Positions 41,638 to 50,157 of a stretch of 64,000 bases of DNA are shown here, in pieces. The notes under the pieces are model-generated. The model was not told where the DNA came from. It saw only the letters and a list, made by a program, of their open reading frames with translations, and did no database searches. The position numbers and the translations under genes were made by a program. Every line of letters begins with the position of its first letter. Position 1 is the stretch's first letter. Origin of the DNA: Bacillus marinisedimentorum (GTDB lineage Bacteria > Bacillota > Bacilli > Bacillales > Bacillaceae_O); NCBI RefSeq assembly GCF_001644195.2, contig NZ_LWBL02000049.1, positions 1 through 64,000 of the forward strand, in the 5' to 3' direction.

Positions 41638-42644
41638 CTGCTGATGACAAGGAGCTCATCGTTTTCATGAAGCATATAAGACGGCTCAGGGTTGATGAGC
41701 GTCACGCCTTCCCGCCGAACGCCGATCAACAGCATGCGATCGTTGAATAATAACTGGCTGCAGTTTGAGAAAGTGCCGTTAATGCATCCGGGCGGCACTT
41801 TCATATAGGTGAACTTATTCCCTTTCAAATGATCAAGCAGCGTATTTACTGCCTCAGTCATTCCATTTGATACAAGGCTGTTGATCATAACATAGCTTGT
41901 GATCTGGTTCGTTTGGATAATTTCGTCCGCCCCTGCCCGCAAGGCATTATTCACCTGTTCACCTGTCAGGAGTTCAATGACGCAATATGCCTCGGGATTC
42001 AATCCTTTTACAGCAAGGAGCGCAAGAATGGACTGCATATCGGCTTCGATTTCTGTCCGATGCTGATCAGCTGTGATCAGCACCAATTTTGCCTCATGGA
42101 CACGCGCGTCCCGCAGGGTATTGTCATCTATCGTATTCCCCCGGACGAAATGGATCTGTTTCCCTGTCAAAGGATTCTTCTTCAGCGAGTTGTCAATCAA
42201 CACAATTTCGAGTTCACCCTCAACTTTCTGCAATTGCTCAATCGTTTGCCTTGCGCGTTCATTCCAGCCGATTACAACAAGATGGCGGCTACCCCTGTAC
42301 GCTGTTTTTCCTTCAATAAAAGCGTTTTGCCGTTCAATTACATAACTTGAAATGTTCGCAAAATAGTAAGTCACAAAACTTGCTCCCGCCAGGATGAGAA
42401 AAATGGCAACAATGCGCCCTGTAACCGTATGTGGGGAAAAGTCCCCATAGCCGACAGTCGAAGCCGTGACAATAACCCACCAGATCCCGTCAAAGATAGA
42501 CGGAAAGTTTTCCGGTTCGATATAGTGGATGGCAATTCCGAACAGCAGTATGATAAATATGATGATAATCAGTAAGCGGGCCAGCATCGATGACCGTAAA
42601 TATGCGGTCGTTACAGGATTATATCTCAAAAGAAATTCCCCCAT
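41634..42644 (-). CDS. yugO: Potassium channel with RCK domain (YugO)
   Basis: A 336-residue two-TM potassium channel subunit: first helix about residues 18-40, pore with selectivity filter TVGYGD in WWVIVTASTVGYGDF, second helix about 78-100, then an RCK/TrkA-N domain (HLVVIGWNERARQTIEQL, FVRGNTIDDNTL) and a TrkA-C-like end. In B. subtilis, YugO carries K+ in biofilm electrical signalling. The ATG is the first in the frame with AGGGGGAAT-type ribosome bases nearby. Tail-to-tail overlap with yugN leaves no room for a terminator. Confidence 0.95.
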   Translation of the reverse strand: MGEFLLRYNPVTTAYLRSSMLARLLIIIIFIILLFGIAIHYIEPENFPSIFDGIWWVIVTASTVGYGDFSPHTVTGRIVAIFLILAGASFVTYYFANISSYVIERQNAFIEGKTAYRGSRHLVVIGWNERARQTIEQLQKVEGELEIVLIDNSLKKNPLTGKQIHFVRGNTIDDNTLRDARVHEAKLVLITADQHRTEIEADMQSILALLAVKGLNPEAYCVIELLTGEQVNNALRAGADEIIQTNQITSYVMINSLVSNGMTEAVNTLLDHLKGNKFTYMKVPPGCINGTFSNCSQLLFNDRMLLIGVRREGVTLINPEPSYMLHENDELLVISS

Positions 42645-42811
42645 TTATGTTCTTTTAGCAGTATATCCTTAATAAAAAGAGTGTATAAGAAGAGGATGGA
42701 AATGAAGCTTGAAAATCGTTATTTCAGTCTCTCCCGTGAACAGGTCACCAAATATTACAAGTTTTAAACGTTATAGCAGAGGAAAATCACATGACAAGGA
42801 GGCTTATTAAC

Positions 42812-43108
42812 ATGAGAGATTCAGCTTCCATTGCAAGTACGTTCATTAATTTCATTTTTGGCGTTGCGGAAGCGATTCTTGGTTTCCGGCTCATCCTCAA
42901 ATTTTTCGGGGCCAATGAGGGGACGCCTTTTGTCCAATGGGTTTACCGGTTAAGCGAGCCGTTATTAACGCCGTTCCAAAATATCTTTCCGCCGCTGGAG
43001 CTTAATGAACGATTTGTCGTGGATTTAACAGCTTTATTTGCAATCATTGTATACAGTGTCATTGCCCGATTGCTTACAGAGTTGATTGTGAGATTGGGCA
43101 GGACGTAA
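42812..43108 (+). CDS. YggT-family membrane protein
   Basis: A 98-residue membrane protein with helices at about residues 10-29, 40-58 (amphipathic) and 70-93. GFRLILKFFGANEGTPFVQW and YRLSEPLLTPFQNIFPP are typical of YggT proteins, which are linked to cell division or osmotic behaviour. ATG 42791 is in frame, but AAGGAGG at 42795-42801 points to ATG 42812. Confidence 0.88.
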   Translation: MRDSASIASTFINFIFGVAEAILGFRLILKFFGANEGTPFVQWVYRLSEPLLTPFQNIFPPLELNERFVVDLTALFAIIVYSVIARLLTELIVRLGRT

Positions 43109-43128
43109 TACATTAAATTATCAAGGTG

Positions 43129-43177
43129 GGAATGGGATGCTCTTACTCACGGGCAATCTCATTCCCTTTCTTTTTTC
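43129..43177 (+). terminator. Terminator after the YggT gene
   Basis: GGGAATGGGAT / ATCTCATTCCC with a 17-base loop, then TTTCTTTTTT. Confidence 0.75.
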
Positions 43178-43248
43178 TGGATATATAGGGAAAAACTATT
43201 CTACAGCGAATCTATGGAATAGAACAGAAGATACAGGAGGAGATAACC

Positions 43249-43713
43249 GTGTTCACGATCAAGCCAATCGGTTATGTGAAAAGCAGCCGAAAAGAAGTTA
43301 CTGATGATGAATGGGGAAATATCACGGCAGAAATTGAGCTCACAGACGAATTTACCGGTGAAAGCCTGCAGGGCATCGAGGATTTCAGCCATGCGGAAAT
43401 TGTGTTTTACTTTCACCTGGTTCAAGACGGAAAAGTGGAATACATAGCAAGGCACCCGCGAAATAATCCAGCATGGCCGAAGACAGGTGTTTTCGCCCAG
43501 CGCGGCAAAAACCGCCCAAACCGTTTAGGAATAACGATCGTCCAGATCATAAAAAAGGAAGGTGCAAAATTAATTGTAAAAGGTCTTGATGCCGTTGATG
43601 GAACTCCGGTGATCGACATCAAACCGGCCATGAAGGAGCTGTATCCGTGCGGCCTCATTAAGCAGCCTGAGTGGGCTGATGAGTTGATGGTCAATTACTG
43701 GGAGAAAATATAA
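43249..43713 (+). CDS. trmO: TrmO (TsaA-like) tRNA t6A37 methyltransferase
   Basis: A 154-residue protein of the TrmO/TsaA (UPF0066) family, which in E. coli methylates N6-threonylcarbamoyladenosine at position 37 of certain tRNAs using S-adenosylmethionine. PIGYVKSSRKE opens the beta-barrel, RHPRNNPAWPKTGVFAQRG with KNRPNRLGITI is the SAM-binding core and GLDAVDGTPVIDIKPA the end of the fold. GTG 43249 follows CAGGAGGAG. The tRNA-Ala gene is next. Confidence 0.92.
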   Translation: MFTIKPIGYVKSSRKEVTDDEWGNITAEIELTDEFTGESLQGIEDFSHAEIVFYFHLVQDGKVEYIARHPRNNPAWPKTGVFAQRGKNRPNRLGITIVQIIKKEGAKLIVKGLDAVDGTPVIDIKPAMKELYPCGLIKQPEWADELMVNYWEKI

Positions 43714-43744
43714 TGTCTAATTAAAACAAAAATAAAAAGAGCGC

Positions 43745-43774
43745 TTGCCTTCATAATTTGTTTCATGCTATAAT
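43745..43774 (+). promoter_or_regulatory. Sigma-A promoter of the tRNA gene
   Basis: TTGCCT (43745-43750), 18 bases, TATAAT (43769-43774), 26 bases ahead of the tRNA 5' end. Confidence 0.75.
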
Positions 43775-43800
43775 TCTTTTTGTCGAGAAAATTATATCAT

Positions 43801-43873
43801 GGGGCATTAGCTCAGCTGGGAGAGCGCTTCGCTGGCAGCGAAGAGGTCAGCGGTTCGAGCCCGCTATGCTCCA
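43801..43873 (+). tRNA. tRNA-Ala (anticodon GGC)
   Basis: A complete cloverleaf. Acceptor GGGGCAT pairs with ATGCTCC and includes the G3-U70 wobble pair that marks alanine tRNA. D-arm TAGCTCAGCTGGGAGAGC, anticodon stem CTTCG / CGAAG with loop CTGGCAG (GGC), T-arm GTTCGAGCC. Discriminator A at 43873; the CCA end is not encoded. It reads GCC and GCT codons. Confidence 0.97.
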
Positions 43874-43883
43874 TACCCATGAA

Positions 43884-43920
43884 AAAAGCCGTTTCCTAAA
43901 GAGGGAACGGCTTTTTTTGT
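43884..43920 (+). terminator. Terminator after tRNA-Ala
   Basis: AAAGCCGTTTCC / GGAACGGCTTTTTTT with a 7-base loop. Confidence 0.92.
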
Positions 43921-44017
43921 ACAGTTAAAGCAGTCTGATAAACCAGCGTGTATCCCCGGCTTTTTAACATATATTATAAGGTATAGCGTTAAAAAATACG
44001 AAGGCAGGATGATTAAC

Positions 44018-44197
44018 ATGAAATTGCTGATGAATGCCTTATTTATTATTTTATTATTAGGAGTGACTTTTTTCGGACTGGGTCCCGTGTTGATGGCAGA
44101 CGGGTCACCACTCGAAAGAATGATTACTCTTGCTGTAGTATTGCTGGCCTATCTGATCGTGGTTGCAGGTTTTCTTTTCTTAAAGGGAAGAAAGTGA
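44018..44197 (+). CDS. 59-residue two-helix membrane protein
   Basis: ATG 44009 and 44018 are both in frame; AGGCAGGA upstream favours 44018. Two hydrophobic helices (about residues 3-22 and 35-54) and a basic end (KGRK). Its stop overlaps the GTG of the glycine-rich gene next to it. Confidence 0.6.
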   Translation: MKLLMNALFIILLLGVTFFGLGPVLMADGSPLERMITLAVVLLAYLIVVAGFLFLKGRK

Positions 44198-44468
44198 AAA
44201 TCATGATATTAATCCAGCAGACACAAGAATCCGCCCGGGCTTTGGATTCCGTCCCTTCGGTTTTGGGCGTCCGTTTGGATTCGGCCGTCCATTCGGTTAT
44301 GGGTTCGGCCGCCCGTTTGGATATGGATTCGGCTTCCCGTTTTTGACCGGGCTGGCGGCAGGGGCATTGTTGTCTCCGGGGGTTGGTTACCATTATTATG
44401 GATATCCTTATTATCCATATGCTTATCCGTACCCGTACCCGTACCCGTGTCCTTATCCTTGCTGCTGA
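44194..44468 (+). pseudogene. Gly/Phe/Pro/Tyr-rich coat-like protein, frameshifted at its start
   Basis: A frame open from 44184 to 44468 encodes HDINPADTRIRPGFGFRPFG, repeats of GRPFGFG/GRPFGYG, a short hydrophobic LTGLAAGALL and a PYPYPYPCPYPCC tail, like Bacillus spore-coat or cell-surface proteins. It has no ATG, GTG or TTG. GTG 44194 (ribosome site AAGGGAAG) is in a neighbouring frame; one more A in the AAAA at 44197-44200 would fuse it (MKNHDINPAD). Decay, indel error or a rare start codon are all possible. Confidence 0.6.
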
Positions 44469-44552
44469 AAATTTGTCTTATGGTAAGAAACTCCGAAACG
44501 TTGGGGGAAAGTGAAATAGCAGCAGTAAGTGCAAGATAAAAACCTTTCAATG

Positions 44553-44641
44553 AACAAAAAAAAACGCTTGGTTTTCAATGACCTGCCCCCTGCCTGTCTT
44601 TTATACAGGGAGCAGGTCATCAATCCATGCGTTTTTCATTT
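44553..44641 (-). terminator. Leftward terminator of the methyltransferase gene
   Basis: Read leftward: AAAACGCATGG, an inner hairpin GACCTGCTCCCTG / CAGGGGGCAGGTC, CCAAGCGTTTTTTTTT. Two nested stems ending in nine T. Confidence 0.75.
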
Positions 44642-44653
44642 ATGCATAGGTTT

Positions 44654-45280
44654 TTAGGCAGAGATAACGATGACACCGCCACAATGAGAAAGCGGATGAA
44701 ATTCGCACTTGTATTCATTCTTTAGCGAGGACTTCATCTCATCATACACGAAATAAAACTCATCATTGTCCCAGCGGCTTACATTATCCTGCCGGCAACG
44801 ATTCAGTTTCTCCCGTGTCTCAAAAGCAATATCACCAATGAATAGTTGTCCGTCTTCCTTAAGAAGGGGTAACAACTTAACGATAAATGATATTTTTTCT
44901 GTGTCGGTTAAATGGTGCAATGTATAGGTGCTTACAATAAAGTCGTATTTTTTCTCCAAGAATTCAGGAGGCAGTCCATTAAAAATATCCCACTCTACTA
45001 AATTTGCTCGGGGCATTTTAGATTTGGCGATTGAAATCATATTTGATGAAAAATCAAAGCCATCTATTCGATGTCCATTTTCATACAGTTTATTTGTCAG
45101 TACCCCTGTTCCAAATCCTATATCCAAAACGTTAGAGCGTTTCTTTTGCATGACGGCATTAAAAATAGTGTTTAGAATTTGTTTATATCCTGCAAAAGGA
45201 TAAAGATTATTTTCTTCACTTACTTGTACAGTTTTATCATAATCATCTGCCCATAAATCAAACCCTTGTTTATCTAACAC
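44654..45280 (-). CDS. Class I SAM-dependent methyltransferase
   Basis: A 208-residue Rossmann-fold methyltransferase. Motif I is VLDIGFGTGVLTNKLY, the acidic motif II IDGFDFSSNMI, motif III NLVEWDIFNG, and FIVSTYTLHHLTD the post-motif often seen in small-molecule or lipid methyltransferases. The frame opens at 45319; GTG 45280 is 4-5 bases after AGGAGGAGC and starts the conserved part (LDKQGFDLWADDY). Substrate unknown. AT-rich relative to neighbours. Confidence 0.88.
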   Translation of the reverse strand: MLDKQGFDLWADDYDKTVQVSEENNLYPFAGYKQILNTIFNAVMQKKRSNVLDIGFGTGVLTNKLYENGHRIDGFDFSSNMISIAKSKMPRANLVEWDIFNGLPPEFLEKKYDFIVSTYTLHHLTDTEKISFIVKLLPLLKEDGQLFIGDIAFETREKLNRCRQDNVSRWDNDEFYFVYDEMKSSLKNEYKCEFHPLSHCGGVIVISA

Positions 45281-45583
45281 GAATGCTCCTCCTATATACC
45301 TTGAAATTTTTACGAGCATTCATTAAATCAATTGAATTACTCGTATCTAGCCCCAATAAAGTTATTCTTTAAACGATTAGCAATGATCATTTCCATTCCA
45401 TATCCCACCTTTCACTTCAATATCTAAATAGTAGCATAAACACTAATGCTTACCATTCTATTCTTTTGTACCAGAGCTTTCTTTGAACATAATTCTCAAG
45501 ATATTTTTAAAAGGGAATTTGATTAACGGAAAATTGCAGGGGAAATACATAAAGGAGGCGATATTCCATAAGGAGGTATGGCA
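45281..45583. other. Divergent intergenic region
   Basis: About 300 AT-rich bases between a leftward and a rightward gene. Two ribosome-site-like AAGGAGG stretches lie at 45550-45559 and 45569-45576; only the second is used by the next gene. Nothing else recognised. Confidence 0.4.
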
Positions 45584-46213
45584 TTGAATGTAAAAGCGGT
45601 ATTTCTGAACTGCACGCTGAAAAAAAGTCCTGAAACGTCAAATACAGACGCATTGATTGATCAGGCAGCAAGCTATTTTGAAGAAGAAAATGTAACTTCA
45701 GAGATTATCAGGCTGGCAGATTACAATATTGCTTACGGCATTTCAGCGGATGAAGGTGAAGGGGATCAGTGGCCTGAGGTTTTTGAAAAAGTTTTAGATG
45801 CGGACATCCTGGTAATCGGGACACCGATATGGTTAGGCGAAAAAAGCAGCATTGCTGCAAAAGCGATTGAACGGTTATACGGCGCAAGCGGTATGACAAA
45901 TGACAAAGGCCAATACATTTATTACAACAAAGTTGGCGGAGCGGTTATCACCGGTAATGAAGATGGAGCGAAGAACAGTGCAAGTTCCATCTTGTATGGA
46001 CTATCTCATATTGGTTTCACGATTCCGCCGAATGTGGATACGTATTGGGTCGGGGAAGCAGGCCCCGGTCCATCGTTTATTAAGGCAAACGGTGAAGAAA
46101 ATGAGTTCACGCAGCAGCATGCAAAAATCATGGCCTATAATCTCCTGCATTTTGCCCGTTATTTGAAAGAACACCCGATACCGGCTGAAGGCAATGTGAT
46201 CAAAGAAAAGTGA
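45584..46213 (+). CDS. NADPH-dependent FMN reductase / flavodoxin-like protein
   Basis: A 209-residue flavodoxin-fold protein of the FMN-reductase family. KAVFLNCTLKKSPETSNTDAL is the FMN phosphate loop, DADILVIGTPIWLGEKSSI the second flavin loop and GGAVITGNEDGAKNSASSIL the third strand region. It probably reduces FMN or quinones with NAD(P)H. ATG 45578 is only 1-2 bases from AGGAGG, so TTG 45584 (7 bases) is the likelier start; the protein differs by two residues. Confidence 0.9.
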   Translation: MNVKAVFLNCTLKKSPETSNTDALIDQAASYFEEENVTSEIIRLADYNIAYGISADEGEGDQWPEVFEKVLDADILVIGTPIWLGEKSSIAAKAIERLYGASGMTNDKGQYIYYNKVGGAVITGNEDGAKNSASSILYGLSHIGFTIPPNVDTYWVGEAGPGPSFIKANGEENEFTQQHAKIMAYNLLHFARYLKEHPIPAEGNVIKEK

Positions 46214-46233
46214 ATTTTTATCTTTGATTCTAT

Positions 46234-46266
46234 AAGAGCCGCTCCCTTAAAAAGAGCGGCTCTTAA
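46234..46266. terminator. Bidirectional terminator
   Basis: AAGAGCCGCTC / GAGCGGCTCTT with a 9-base loop between two convergent genes; T on the right and A on the left. Confidence 0.88.
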
Positions 46267-46270
46267 GCTT

Positions 46271-46636
46271 TTATACCGGTTCCGTTTCCAGCACCTGCTT
46301 CTGCATCTTCTTTGTCAGCTTATTAAAAACAAGCGTATACGAATGCGAAATCAATTCTTCCAGCAAGCCGTCCGGCAGATTTGCATCAAGATAAATCGAG
46401 TTCCAATGGGTCTTGTTCATGTAGTAGCCAGGGAAAATCCCTTCGTAAGTGTCTCTCAAAATTTCTGTCCGTTCAGGGTCGCACTTCAGCGAAACGATCG
46501 GTGTACCTTCCGCATCGCCGCCCATCATCGCGTACATTTTTCCGCCGATGTGATAGCGGTCTGCACTCCATTCGGGTTTGTAGTCATGTGTCGTGCCTTT
46601 TAATCCCAGGCAATACTGATGGATTCGCTCTTTCAT
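46271..46636 (-). CDS. MmcQ/YjbR-family protein
   Basis: A 121-residue protein of the MmcQ/YjbR family, a CyaY-like fold sometimes described as DNA-binding. CLGLKGTTHDYKPEW, DRYHIGGKMYAMMGG, IVSLKCDPERTEILRDTYEG and GYYMNKTHWNSIYLD are standard blocks. ATG 46636 follows AAGAGGTGATG. Function not established. Confidence 0.9.
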   Translation of the reverse strand: MKERIHQYCLGLKGTTHDYKPEWSADRYHIGGKMYAMMGGDAEGTPIVSLKCDPERTEILRDTYEGIFPGYYMNKTHWNSIYLDANLPDGLLEELISHSYTLVFNKLTKKMQKQVLETEPV

Positions 46637-46660
46637 TTCATCACCTCTTTTGAAATCTTT

Positions 46661-47092
46661 TTACAGCGACAGCATCGCGCCTCTTTCATCGAAGACTGCA
46701 TCCGGATTCCACGCCACTTCCCACAGGTTATTTTCAACATCCGCAAAGTAAGAGGTCCGCCCGCCCCAGAAGGCGTCACCAGGTTCCCGTACAATTTTGC
46801 CCCCATTACGGCGGACGTGCTCGATCACCGTGTCGACCTCTTCCCGGGTGTTCACATGGATTGCAAGTGTGATTGCGCTGAAAAAGTTTGGATCTTTATG
46901 CAGTTCCACACCTGCGTCTTTTTCCAACTCACCCAGCGGAAACAAGGAAAGCAGAACACCGGCCGTCTTGAATACAGCATAAGTATCCGAACTGATTTCG
47001 GGTTCTTCCCAGCACAGTCCCTGATAAAAAGCCCGCAATGCAGGCAGGTCAACTGCTCCGATCGTCACTAAAGAAACACGCTGGGGTACCAT
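46661..47092 (-). CDS. VOC-superfamily (glyoxalase-like) protein
   Basis: A 143-residue two-module VOC protein: LVTIGAVDLPALRAFYQGLCW opens the first module and TSYFADVENNLWEVAWNP the second, with E in LWEVAW as likely metal ligand. Typical of the ring-cleaving/bleomycin-resistance-like group whose real substrate is unknown. GTG 47101 is in frame; GGGAGTGAG fits ATG 47092. It shares strand and spacing (24 bases) with the MmcQ gene, so they may be cotranscribed. Confidence 0.85.
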   Translation of the reverse strand: MVPQRVSLVTIGAVDLPALRAFYQGLCWEEPEISSDTYAVFKTAGVLLSLFPLGELEKDAGVELHKDPNFFSAITLAIHVNTREEVDTVIEHVRRNGGKIVREPGDAFWGGRTSYFADVENNLWEVAWNPDAVFDERGAMLSL

Positions 47093-47141
47093 GCATCTCA
47101 CTCCCTGTCATTATGGTTAACTAAAGTATAACTCAACCAAC

Positions 47142-47972
47142 TCAACCCTTCTTGTAAAAATCGGACACCGTCAATTGTGAAGGGGTTTTGCCGGTATGTT
47201 TCACTAATTCATGATACAAGTGGGATTCATCATAGAAGGATAACGCCGTATCACAGTCAATCAATGAGGAGGGCCGTTTCCTGGTAAAATCGGACAGCAG
47301 CAGCTGGAAACGGATGACCTGGCTGAATTTTTTGGGGCTGAGGCCGACCCTTTCATCGAAAAGCCGCTGGAGTGTACGGGTTGACAGCTGATGAGCCCTG
47401 CTGATTTCTTTTACTGATAACCTGCCGCCGGTTTGAACGATATGGTGTAAGATCGTTTCGATCCGTTCATCCTGTAAGGATAAAACAGGCTGTTTCTGTA
47501 TCTTTTTTAAAAAGAAGTCATTCAGTTTTTGTATCAATGTCTTTGTATCGCTGCTGCTTGTGAAGATCTTCAACAATTCCCTGGCTAAAAGTGGATCGAT
47601 ATCTTCCATTGCATACATTTGATTGGTGAAATGACGGGCGGATTCCCGAATGAAAAGCCGGGAAACACCGGGGAGAAACCGGATGCCGAAGGTTACGTTT
47701 GATGAACAGGCCGGTACCGGGACCGCAAAGTGGTGCCCGAAAATTCCGCAATACGTAAGATGGAAGCTGTTTTTCGAGGCGTCATAATCAAATAGGATAT
47801 CGGAGCAGCCATCAGGAATGACGAGCGATTCCCCTGCTGAGCCTGAGGTTTGGAGGGGCCGGGATTCCCAATAGCAGGCAATATAAGCCTTTAAGCGTTT
47901 GTGGGGCTCAAACTCCCGGTATTCTGTTGAAGCGGATGTCATAACGACCGGGGACAATGGTGTTTCTGCCAT
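47142..47972 (-). CDS. AraC-family transcriptional regulator
   Basis: A 276-residue regulator with an N-terminal ligand domain of the DUF6597 type (YREFEPHKRLKAYIACYWES, LVIPDGCSDILFDYD) and a C-terminal AraC double helix-turn-helix (VKEISRAHQLSTRTLQRLFDERVGLSPKKFSQVIRF, then SLIDCDTALSFYDESHLYHE). Same strand as the VOC gene, 50 bases upstream, so it may control it. GTG 47975 and ATG 47972 both fit AAAGGAG. Confidence 0.9.
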   Translation of the reverse strand: MAETPLSPVVMTSASTEYREFEPHKRLKAYIACYWESRPLQTSGSAGESLVIPDGCSDILFDYDASKNSFHLTYCGIFGHHFAVPVPACSSNVTFGIRFLPGVSRLFIRESARHFTNQMYAMEDIDPLLARELLKIFTSSSDTKTLIQKLNDFFLKKIQKQPVLSLQDERIETILHHIVQTGGRLSVKEISRAHQLSTRTLQRLFDERVGLSPKKFSQVIRFQLLLSDFTRKRPSSLIDCDTALSFYDESHLYHELVKHTGKTPSQLTVSDFYKKG

Positions 47973-48014
47973 CACATTTAACTCCTTTACGGCTGGTACA
48001 CTGGCCTATTTTTT

Positions 48015-48257
48015 CTACTTCACCAGCAACAGGATATATAAGATGGAACCGAATGTTAATAAAACATGCAGTGCTATTAATTTTATCATACGCTTCTTTG
48101 TGTTGCCGTTCATCATAATGATCCCGATTACGACAGGAGTCATTATTCCAAACGTTTCAAAATCGCCTAAAAACGCAAAGACATGGAATTTCTCGGTCAA
48201 ATAGATGTAGGCTGTTATAAAAACAATGAAAACTACGGTTTCCTGAATAGAGTTCAA
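48015..48257 (-). CDS. 80-residue membrane protein
   Basis: Three hydrophobic helices (about residues 3-20, 27-50 and 57-78) with lysines between, no charged domain. It lies just upstream of the AraC gene on the same strand. Function unknown; the ribosome site is weak. Confidence 0.5.
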   Translation of the reverse strand: MNSIQETVVFIVFITAYIYLTEKFHVFAFLGDFETFGIMTPVVIGIIMMNGNTKKRMIKLIALHVLLTFGSILYILLLVK

Positions 48258-48438
48258 AAAAACTTCAACCTTTCCCGATATGGATATATATTCCTATAGA
48301 ACTTCAATAAACAGAAATAAAACCCTTCATCAATCGAAAGCTATTCAAAAAATTGGCAGAAATCAACAGGACTTTTTTATAACGTATTGAATTACTAAAA
48401 GCGGTGGAGTTAGGGACCACCAGCAAAAGGGGGATACG

Positions 48439-49827
48439 ATGAAACTGAAAATCATACATACAAATGACATTCACAGCAATTTCGAAAACTTTTCCAGAGC
48501 CGTGACGCTCATCAGGCAGCATGCAGATGAAAATACGATTGTTCTCGAAGCAGGCGATTTTGCGGATTTTAAAAGCATCGAATTGCAGGGCACCAGAGGG
48601 GGAGCGGCGGTCGAACTGCTTGAGTATGCAGGTTATGATGCGCTCACGATCGGTAATAATGAAATGTTCAACAGTGTGGAGACGCTTGAATACATGGCAG
48701 AAAGCAGCCCGGCACCTTTTATCAGCAATAATCTATCAAAAGCCGATCGAACGCCGGTGAGCGGTATTGTATCAAGTGCCATTCTTGAAAAGAACGGGCT
48801 GCGGATTTTGGTTACCGGTTCCTCGCCTGATATGGGAGAATTTAATGACGGCCTGAATATCCATATAAAAGATTATAAGCAGGCACTGGCTGAAGAAATG
48901 AGTCGAAATGCCGGCAACTATGACCTGTGCATCGTGTTGAATCATATCGGCACCGCCGACGATGAAGAATTGGCAAAAGAGATGGACGGGATTGATATCA
49001 TCATCTCCGCCCATGATCATCAATTATATGATCAAGCTAAAGTCGTGAACGGCACCATTATGAACAGTGCCGGGTTCTATGGGCAGCACATCGGCATCCT
49101 GGAAGTGGAGTTCACGGACACCAGCCTGCACCTCATAAAGTCTATGAACCTGCCGACAGAAAAATCAACAGAAGATGATGGGGTCCGTTCGATTTTAAAA
49201 CGTAACAAAGAAAAGGCGATTGAGTCGTTAAGCGCACCGCTTTACAGCCTCAATCATGGATTGTGGCATGATGTCATCGAAGAAAACCCGCTGACGAACT
49301 TGATTGCCGACGGCCTGCACGATTTACTGGATTGCGATCTCGGCCTGATCAACAGCGGAATCGTTAACGCAGGTTTATTCGATTATGTATCAGAAAAGAA
49401 ATTGATTGAAATTAGCCCGTCCCCATTAAATCCCACCACTTTTGAAATCCAGGGGAAGGATTTGAAACAGGCGCTTGAAGATTCCCTTGACCCGCAGGTG
49501 TGCTTGGCCGATGGCAGAGGACCCGGTTTCAGAGGGAAATATGCGGGCAGGCTGCATGTCTCCGGGGCAAGCATTCAGCATGACGGCAAGCGGATCAAGG
49601 AGTTAATGATAGCGGGCCAGCCAGTTGAAGACGAACGCTGGTATACGGTCGCCACATCCGATTATCTTCACCGCGGGTCCGGCTACAGGACGCTTGCCAA
49701 TAACAGAAATGAGAAATATCGGCCGGAATATATTCGTGATGTGATCAGAATGTATGCGAGAGATGAAGAGTTTATCAAAGAGGCTTTTGCGAATAGGTGG
49801 AGAGAAGCTGAGAGGGTTAAGGTCTAG
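48439..49827 (+). CDS. Cytoplasmic 5'-nucleotidase / metallophosphatase (YunD-like)
   Basis: A 462-residue protein with an N-terminal metallophosphatase domain (IIHTNDIHSNF, EAGDFADF, TIGNNEMFN, HIGTADDEE, ISAHDHQLYDQ) and a C-terminal 5'-nucleotidase domain (NPLTNLIADGLHD, INSGIVNAGLF, ATSDYLHRGSG). The usual GNHE metal motif reads GNNE here, as I remember for the YunD subgroup. It has no signal peptide, in contrast to exported UshA/YfkN-type enzymes. Probably hydrolyses nucleotides or UDP-sugars inside the cell. AAAGGGGGA precedes ATG 48439. Confidence 0.9.
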   Translation: MKLKIIHTNDIHSNFENFSRAVTLIRQHADENTIVLEAGDFADFKSIELQGTRGGAAVELLEYAGYDALTIGNNEMFNSVETLEYMAESSPAPFISNNLSKADRTPVSGIVSSAILEKNGLRILVTGSSPDMGEFNDGLNIHIKDYKQALAEEMSRNAGNYDLCIVLNHIGTADDEELAKEMDGIDIIISAHDHQLYDQAKVVNGTIMNSAGFYGQHIGILEVEFTDTSLHLIKSMNLPTEKSTEDDGVRSILKRNKEKAIESLSAPLYSLNHGLWHDVIEENPLTNLIADGLHDLLDCDLGLINSGIVNAGLFDYVSEKKLIEISPSPLNPTTFEIQGKDLKQALEDSLDPQVCLADGRGPGFRGKYAGRLHVSGASIQHDGKRIKELMIAGQPVEDERWYTVATSDYLHRGSGYRTLANNRNEKYRPEYIRDVIRMYARDEEFIKEAFANRWREAERVKV

Positions 49828-49848
49828 GTCCTTCACTATAAGAATGTT

Positions 49849-49884
49849 TAAGAACTTCCGGTTGGCGGGGTTCTTTGTTTTTTT
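49849..49884 (+). terminator. Terminator after the nucleotidase gene
   Basis: AAGAAC / GTTCTT stem with a loop containing GGTTGGCGGG, then TGTTTTTTT. Confidence 0.65.
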
Positions 49885-49888
49885 AAAA

Positions 49889-50138
49889 GGCTGTGTTAAA
49901 GCTCAATGTTGATTTTTACACTAGTTGATTGTAATGGAAGGTGCGAGACTCCGGCGGGACTAGCGGGACAGGTAAGACCCCGCAAGAGCGATAGCGATGA
50001 GGAGGGTCACCGCCCGCCCCGCGACAAAGAAGACACTGTGAGTGCGACCGAAGGGAAGCAGGAACAGATGTCGCACTTGTGCCCTTGCGTGAAAGCGAGT
50101 ACCTGCAACGGAAATCAACACTAGCGTTTAACAGAGCC
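49889..50138. mobile_element. MITE-like element, family M1, full-length copy
   Basis: A 250-base element. The left end (49889 on) GGCTGTGTTAAAGC through TGTTGATTT pairs with the right end AAATCAACACTAGCG through AACAGAGCC; 21 of 27 positions match as an inverted repeat. Interior GGGACTAGCGGGACAGG, GCGATAGCGATGAGG and GCAGGAACAGATGTCGC has no coding frame. It is inserted between the nucleotidase terminator and the ECF promoter at 50160. A clear target duplication is not visible. Confidence 0.82.
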
Positions 50139-50157
50139 ACAATTAAAATTAGCAACT

